Shown here: one piece after another, positions 60,667 to 64,000 of the stretch
Layout of the letters: every line of letters begins with the position of its first letter
Position numbering within the stretch: the first letter of the stretch is position 1
DNA from: UBA12087 sp964370815
Lineage (GTDB): Bacteria; Chloroflexota; Anaerolineae; Anaerolineales; Villigracilaceae
Direction of reading: 5' to 3'
DNA length: 64,000 nucleotides
Assembly: GCA_964370815.1 (NCBI GenBank)
Contig: CAYJKQ010000002.1
Location: 248,001 to 312,000, forward strand
Program-made: the position numbers and the translations under genes
The notes under the pieces: model-generated
Database searches by the model: none
Told to the model about the DNA's origin: nothing
What the model saw: the letters and a program-made list of their open reading frames with translations, nothing else

Positions 60667-61574
60667 TTTTTCTTCTTGATCTTAAACCCGAATCTGTTCA
60701 ATAAATTTTCATCATTGCGCCAATCTTTGGCTACTTTGACGCGCAGCTGTAAAAATACTTTGCGCCCGCTCATGGATTCGATCTCTTTTCGAGCGCTGGA
60801 ACCGATCTTCTTGAGCATCAACCCCTTTTCACCGATCACAATCCCTTTCTGAGATTCACGTTCCACGAACAGGGTCGCCCCGATGTAGGCTCCGATCTCA
60901 CCTCGCTCGGTAAATTCATCGATACGCACAGCCAACCCGTGCGGAACTTCATCGCGCAGATATTCCAGGGCAGCCTCGCGGATCAGGTCGGAGGCGATCT
61001 CGCGTTCATAAAGATCTGTCAACTGGTCGGGTGGAAAATCAGGTTCCCGCTCAGGAAGGTTTTCGATCACTTTCTGAACAAGGTCCTGGCATCCTGCGCC
61101 TTGAAGAGCTGAAAGCGGGACCAGGCTGGCTTTTGGTACCAGGTTCTGGAATAAGAGGGTTTGCCCTTCCAGGGTCTGAGCGGGATGCAGCAGGTCGATC
61201 TTGTTAAGACCCACGATCAAGCGTGGTGAGCGTTTCAGTCCATTCAGCAGATCAGCGATCCGTTGATCTTCCACATCGGGTGAATGGCTGCCATCCACCA
61301 GCCACAGGATAACATCCACACCCGCCAGGCTTTCTTCAGCCTCCTGGTTGAGAAATTTCCCCAATTTATGGTGAGGTTCGTGCATGCCGGGTGTATCAAC
61401 AAAAACCACCTGGGCAGCCTCTGTCGTCAGGATGCCAAGCTGACGACGACGCGTCGTCTGCGGGCGCGCTGAGACAGCTGCAATTTTTTGCCCAAGCAGG
61501 GCATTGATCAATGTGGATTTGCCTACATTGGGTTTGCCGATCACAGCTACAGATCCGGAACGAAATTCGCTCAT
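60663..61574 (-). CDS. era: GTPase Era
   Basis: 303 residues. GTPase domain with G1 GKPNVGKS (13-20), G3 DTPGMHE and G4 GLNKIDLL, then a C-terminal KH domain with the GEKGLMLKKIGSSARKEIE core. Era binds the 3' end of 16S rRNA during 30S assembly. ATG 61574 is chosen; the frame extends five codons upstream to 61589 without a better site. Confidence 0.96.
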   Translation of the reverse strand: MSEFRSGSVAVIGKPNVGKSTLINALLGQKIAAVSARPQTTRRRQLGILTTEAAQVVFVDTPGMHEPHHKLGKFLNQEAEESLAGVDVILWLVDGSHSPDVEDQRIADLLNGLKRSPRLIVGLNKIDLLHPAQTLEGQTLLFQNLVPKASLVPLSALQGAGCQDLVQKVIENLPEREPDFPPDQLTDLYEREIASDLIREAALEYLRDEVPHGLAVRIDEFTERGEIGAYIGATLFVERESQKGIVIGEKGLMLKKIGSSARKEIESMSGRKVFLQLRVKVAKDWRNDENLLNRFGFKIKKKK

Positions 61575-61589
61575 GTATTCGCCTTCCAA

Positions 61590-62465
61590 CTATTTAATTG
61601 CTTTTCGATTGACCATGATCACGCTGATCACGATCAATAATCCACCCAGCGCCAGGTTCCAACTGAGCGGTTCTTTCAGGAAGATGACTCCCAACAGCAC
61701 TCCACCCAACGGCATGGTGTAGGTCACCAGGGCGGCACGGGTCGGACCAACCTCCTGCAAGAGATAATACCAGAGTATGAAAGCCAAACCGGAACCGAGC
61801 ACTCCCAACCAGATGACCGCCAACCAGGTTATTGGCAGGACCGGCAAACGGATGGGTCCTTCAAAAATAGCTGCGCCCACCCAGGAAAGGGTCGTGGCGC
61901 TCACCAGAGGCAGGATGCCGCGCACCAGCCCGGGCACACGATCGGTCTTAAGACGGGCATAGACCATGCTGCCGGCATAGAAGATGGCTGCCAGCAACAC
62001 AGCAGCCTGCCCCCAGATGGAGTTATGGGATCCGGGTTGCAGGTCCTTTATGAGCAGGATGATCACACCTCCAAAACCAATCATCAAACCCAGAATACGC
62101 GGCAGGGTCAGGCGGTCATCGTCCAAAAATACATTTGCGATCAGAAAAGTAAACAGGGGAACGGTGGCATTTAATATTGAGGCGACAGCCGAATCGATGG
62201 ACTGCTCACCCCAGGTGATCAACGCAAACGGTATAGCCACATTGGTCAAGCCAAGCACAGCCAGGGCTATCCAGACTGATCTCTGTCGAGGCAGGGGAGT
62301 GCGCGTGAGAACGATAGCCAGGAGACCTACCAGTGCCCCGAACAAAGTTCGATAAGCTACCATCATGAAGGGGGAAAGCTCCTGGACGGCGATCTTGATC
62401 CACAGAAAAGAGGAGCTCCAGATCACAGCCAGCAAAATGAAGGCGAACCAGTGTTTGGATTTCAA
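61590..62465 (-). CDS. EamA/DMT-family transporter
   Basis: 291 residues with ten helices in two EamA halves (HWFAFILLAVIWSSSFLWIK and, from about 148, IWGQAAVLLAAIFYAGSMVYARLK), the RhaT/YdcZ-type drug/metabolite exporter fold. Substrate unknown; amino acids or metabolites are common. Its stop is 15 bases before the era start, so the three genes (eamA-era-yhhN) form an operon. Confidence 0.9.
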   Translation of the reverse strand: MKSKHWFAFILLAVIWSSSFLWIKIAVQELSPFMMVAYRTLFGALVGLLAIVLTRTPLPRQRSVWIALAVLGLTNVAIPFALITWGEQSIDSAVASILNATVPLFTFLIANVFLDDDRLTLPRILGLMIGFGGVIILLIKDLQPGSHNSIWGQAAVLLAAIFYAGSMVYARLKTDRVPGLVRGILPLVSATTLSWVGAAIFEGPIRLPVLPITWLAVIWLGVLGSGLAFILWYYLLQEVGPTRAALVTYTMPLGGVLLGVIFLKEPLSWNLALGGLLIVISVIMVNRKAIK

Positions 62466-62877
62466 TCAATGTCCTTACGAAATGGGGTGGTTAAGTTTAA
62501 CACAGTTGTTGGAGATTGGACGATCGATGATGGACAATGTAGGGGCAGACCTCCGCAGGTCCCGCGTCAGTAGGCGGGATGTGTCTGCCCATTTTGACTG
62601 GATGAGGGGGTATTACGCCTGGAATATTTAACACAAAGCCGCAAAGGCGCAAAGCAAAGTAGGGGCAGACCCCGCAGGTCCTGAAATCATTTATCTGGAT
62701 GTGTCCGCCCAGTCCATAACCCGATCCTAATTGTATGGGCGGGGATGAACCCCGCCCATATTTCCTCCCCCAAAAATTTACCCGTAGAGGCACGGCGCCG
62801 CCGTGCCCTGGTTGCGTTCCGGCAATACCCCGATCTATGTTATCATTTTAATGTTCACCCACCAAAAGGAGACCCAC
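62466..62877. repeat. Cluster of hairpin repeats
   Basis: Two related modules begin AGGGGCAGAC...CGCAGGTC at 62541 and 62661 and end in GTCTGCCC (62583-62590) or GTGTCCGCCC (62701-62710), closing long stems. A perfect 11-bp hairpin, TATGGGCGGGG (62734-62744) with CCCCGCCCATA (62750-62760), and GGCACGGC (62789-62796) with GCCGTGCC (62800-62807) follow. The first module also contains CCCGC...GCGGG (62561-62578), shared in form with the repeats at 63224-63325. This is interspersed palindromic repeat DNA, not coding. Confidence 0.6.
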
Positions 62878-63159
62878 ATGCAAGGAACAACCGATGAAGT
62901 CAAAACCCTCGTTCGAGAGATACTGCGCACTATTCCTCAGCCATATCCGGAAACAATTATTTTCGATGTCTTCAAGAAAATAAAAGCACATCCGGATTTC
63001 GAAAAACGTTACCTCATGCTGGTGGATGAACTTTCAGTGTATGCTGTAAATCCCTCCATAGGTAAATACACCCGTGCCCTCACGGGCTTGAAACCTATCG
63101 GTCAAAGAGCAACCCCACACGGCCCCTTCATCACATCCTATACCCTTCTCGGTCGCTGA
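62878..63159 (+). CDS. Small protein of unknown function (93 aa)
   Basis: 93 residues, not recognised. It reads as a soluble alpha-helical N-terminus (QGTTDEVKTLVREILRTI), a middle with FDVFKKIKAHPDFEKRY and a Gly/Thr-rich end. AAAGGAG is at good spacing before ATG 62878, and the frame codes plausibly throughout, so the gene is likely real. Its 75 upstream in-frame bases belong to repeat DNA. It is isolated between two hairpin-repeat clusters, which suggests an accessory gene. Confidence 0.65.
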   Translation: MQGTTDEVKTLVREILRTIPQPYPETIIFDVFKKIKAHPDFEKRYLMLVDELSVYAVNPSIGKYTRALTGLKPIGQRATPHGPFITSYTLLGR

Positions 63160-63487
63160 CCATCCCCGCCCAAATTTCCTCCCCCCAAAATTAAAAATTT
63201 TTTTGGGTAGTTGCCGCCGCCATAGGTCCCGCGCTCTTTTTCGCGGGGAAGGTCCCGCGCTCTTTTTCGCGGCATTCAGCTCTGCATGCTGTTGGCAGAG
63301 GGAAGGTCCCGCGTGCTTTCGGCGGGATTGCCTGCGGGGGTTGGGGGGTTGCCTGATCTGTAGCACGTCACAAGATGATTTTCGTTGTACAATAATGATT
63401 AATTGAAACCTTAACTCAGATTCTCATTTGTATGGAAGGGGTTTCTCTTAAAACCGGATATTCCGTATTGAGATATTGAGGTAAATA
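63160..63487. repeat. Tandem hairpin repeats (three copies)
   Basis: AGGTCCCGCGCTCTTTTTCG is at 63224 and 63250; a diverged third copy, AGGTCCCGCGTGCTTTCGGC, starts at 63304. Each can form a stem around a short loop (CCGCG with CGCGG in the first two, CCCGC with GCGGG in the third), with compensating changes. Spacing is uneven (26 and 54 bases), so it is not a CRISPR. The rest of the 328 bases is GC-rich, then AT-rich before the next gene. Confidence 0.6.
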
Positions 63488-64000
63488 ATGGGGCAGAAAG
63501 AAGCTCAAGCCAGGATAAAGATCAACAAGCTGCTGGAAGAAAGTGGTTGGCGTTTTTTTGAAACCGAAGATGGTCCTGTAAATATCCAGCTTGAATTGCA
63601 CTCAAAAATCACTCAAAAGGACATTGATGCTTTTGGGAAAGACTTTGAAACCACAAAACATGGTTTCCTTGATTTTCTTCTTTTAGATGAACGTGGTTTT
63701 CCATTGATTGTTTTGGAAGCAAAATCGGAAGAGAAGAATCCATTATCAGCCAAAGAACAAGCCCGTAAATATGCAAGGTCACAAAACTGCCGTTTTATTA
63801 TCCTGTCAAATGGCAACCTGCATTATTTTTGGGACTTGGATCGGGGAAATCCATATGTAATTTCACAATTCCCTAATCCCTGGTCGATAAAAGGTTATCA
63901 AGCAACACGCCCCAACCCCGAAAAATTGATTTTAGAGTCCATTGAATGTGATTACATTGCCCTGTCGCAATACCCGACTTATAAACAAGAAGCTGGATGG
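63488..64000 (+). CDS. hsdR: Type I restriction-modification subunit R, N-terminal part (cut by window end)
   Basis: 171 residues of an open frame running off the window. The HsdR N-terminal PD-(D/E)xK nuclease domain is visible: GFLDFLL with Asp62 and FPLIVLEAKSE with Glu77 and Lys79. Upstream QELHSKITQKDIDAFGKDFE-like sequence is typical of the domain. GAGGTAA lies before ATG 63488. The helicase domain, and the S and M subunits, would lie beyond the window. It follows repeat-rich DNA, so this is probably the edge of an accessory defence region. Confidence 0.8.
   Translation, partial: MGQKEAQARIKINKLLEESGWRFFETEDGPVNIQLELHSKITQKDIDAFGKDFETTKHGFLDFLLLDERGFPLIVLEAKSEEKNPLSAKEQARKYARSQNCRFIILSNGNLHYFWDLDRGNPYVISQFPNPWSIKGYQATRPNPEKLILESIECDYIALSQYPTYKQEAGW

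Noticed and set aside
63224..63325. Possible CRISPR array
   Set aside because: Only three copies, each self-complementary, with unequal spacers and no cas gene in view.

Overview
The window reads as chromosomal DNA of a bacterium with moderate GC content, probably Chloroflexota of the Anaerolineae type. This placement is inferred from gene content: a HerA/NurA operon, a full cytochrome c maturation locus with a Cys-type CcmE, DUF2085/DUF4126/DUF3048 proteins, SIMPL lipoproteins and abundant short palindromic repeats. There is no rRNA gene in the window to confirm it. I saw no rRNA, tRNA, CRISPR array, prophage or transposase gene.

Layout. 1-5.8 kb: end-clipped FAD/NAD(P) oxidoreductase, unknown membrane protein, M16 peptidase pair (one active, one lacking the zinc motif), acpS, and a small protein with a P-loop ATPase. 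6.0-12.1 kb: FmdB-type zinc ribbon, arginine deiminase, membrane endonuclease/exonuclease/phosphatase-fold protein, two membrane proteins of the LiaF/GIN type, cold-shock protein. 12.3-17.9 kb: MacB-like export operon (two ATPases, one fused to a cyclic-nucleotide-binding domain, a permease and a lipoprotein adaptor). 18.4-21.3 kb: MFS transporter plus FGGY sugar kinase. 21.3-30 kb: lipase-like hydrolase, membrane proteins, a DUF3048 lipoprotein, small membrane proteins, two miniature-transposon-like elements, and a stand-alone short transcription unit at 25.72-25.92 kb with its own promoter, a perfect Shine-Dalgarno sequence, a 20-codon ORF and two hairpins.

30.2-35.4 kb (minus strand): a TPP-riboswitch operon for thiamine salvage, with thiamine diphosphokinase, ABC importer and a DUF402 protein. 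35.6-37.5 kb: membrane-anchored Fe-S/CCG oxidoreductase. 37.8-46.8 kb (minus strand): ccmE-F-H-G, a zinc-ribbon protein, a diheme lipoprotein, then ccmA-B-C-D and a terminator. 47.1-52.0 kb: NarL-type two-component system divergent from a nine-heme cytochrome c and a cytochrome b with a fused heme-c tail. The maturation locus and these cytochromes belong together functionally: ccm supplies haem c to the multihaem proteins, and the two-component system probably regulates them. The 386-bp divergent region holds a near-perfect CRP/FNR-family palindrome and three copies of an octamer.

52.1-56.5 kb (minus strand): a tightly coupled four-gene operon of NurA nuclease, stand-alone HAS-barrel protein, beta-class DNA amino-methyltransferase and HerA hexameric ATPase. 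This is the strongest candidate for a little-described DNA-processing or defence system. 57-62.5 kb: tandem SIMPL lipoproteins, a beta-hydroxyacid dehydrogenase followed by a MITE with a target-site duplication, YhhN lysoplasmalogenase-like protein, Era GTPase and an EamA exporter. 62.5-64 kb: hairpin-rich repeats around a small unknown gene, then the start of a type I restriction subunit (cut by the window end), suggesting entry into an accessory region.
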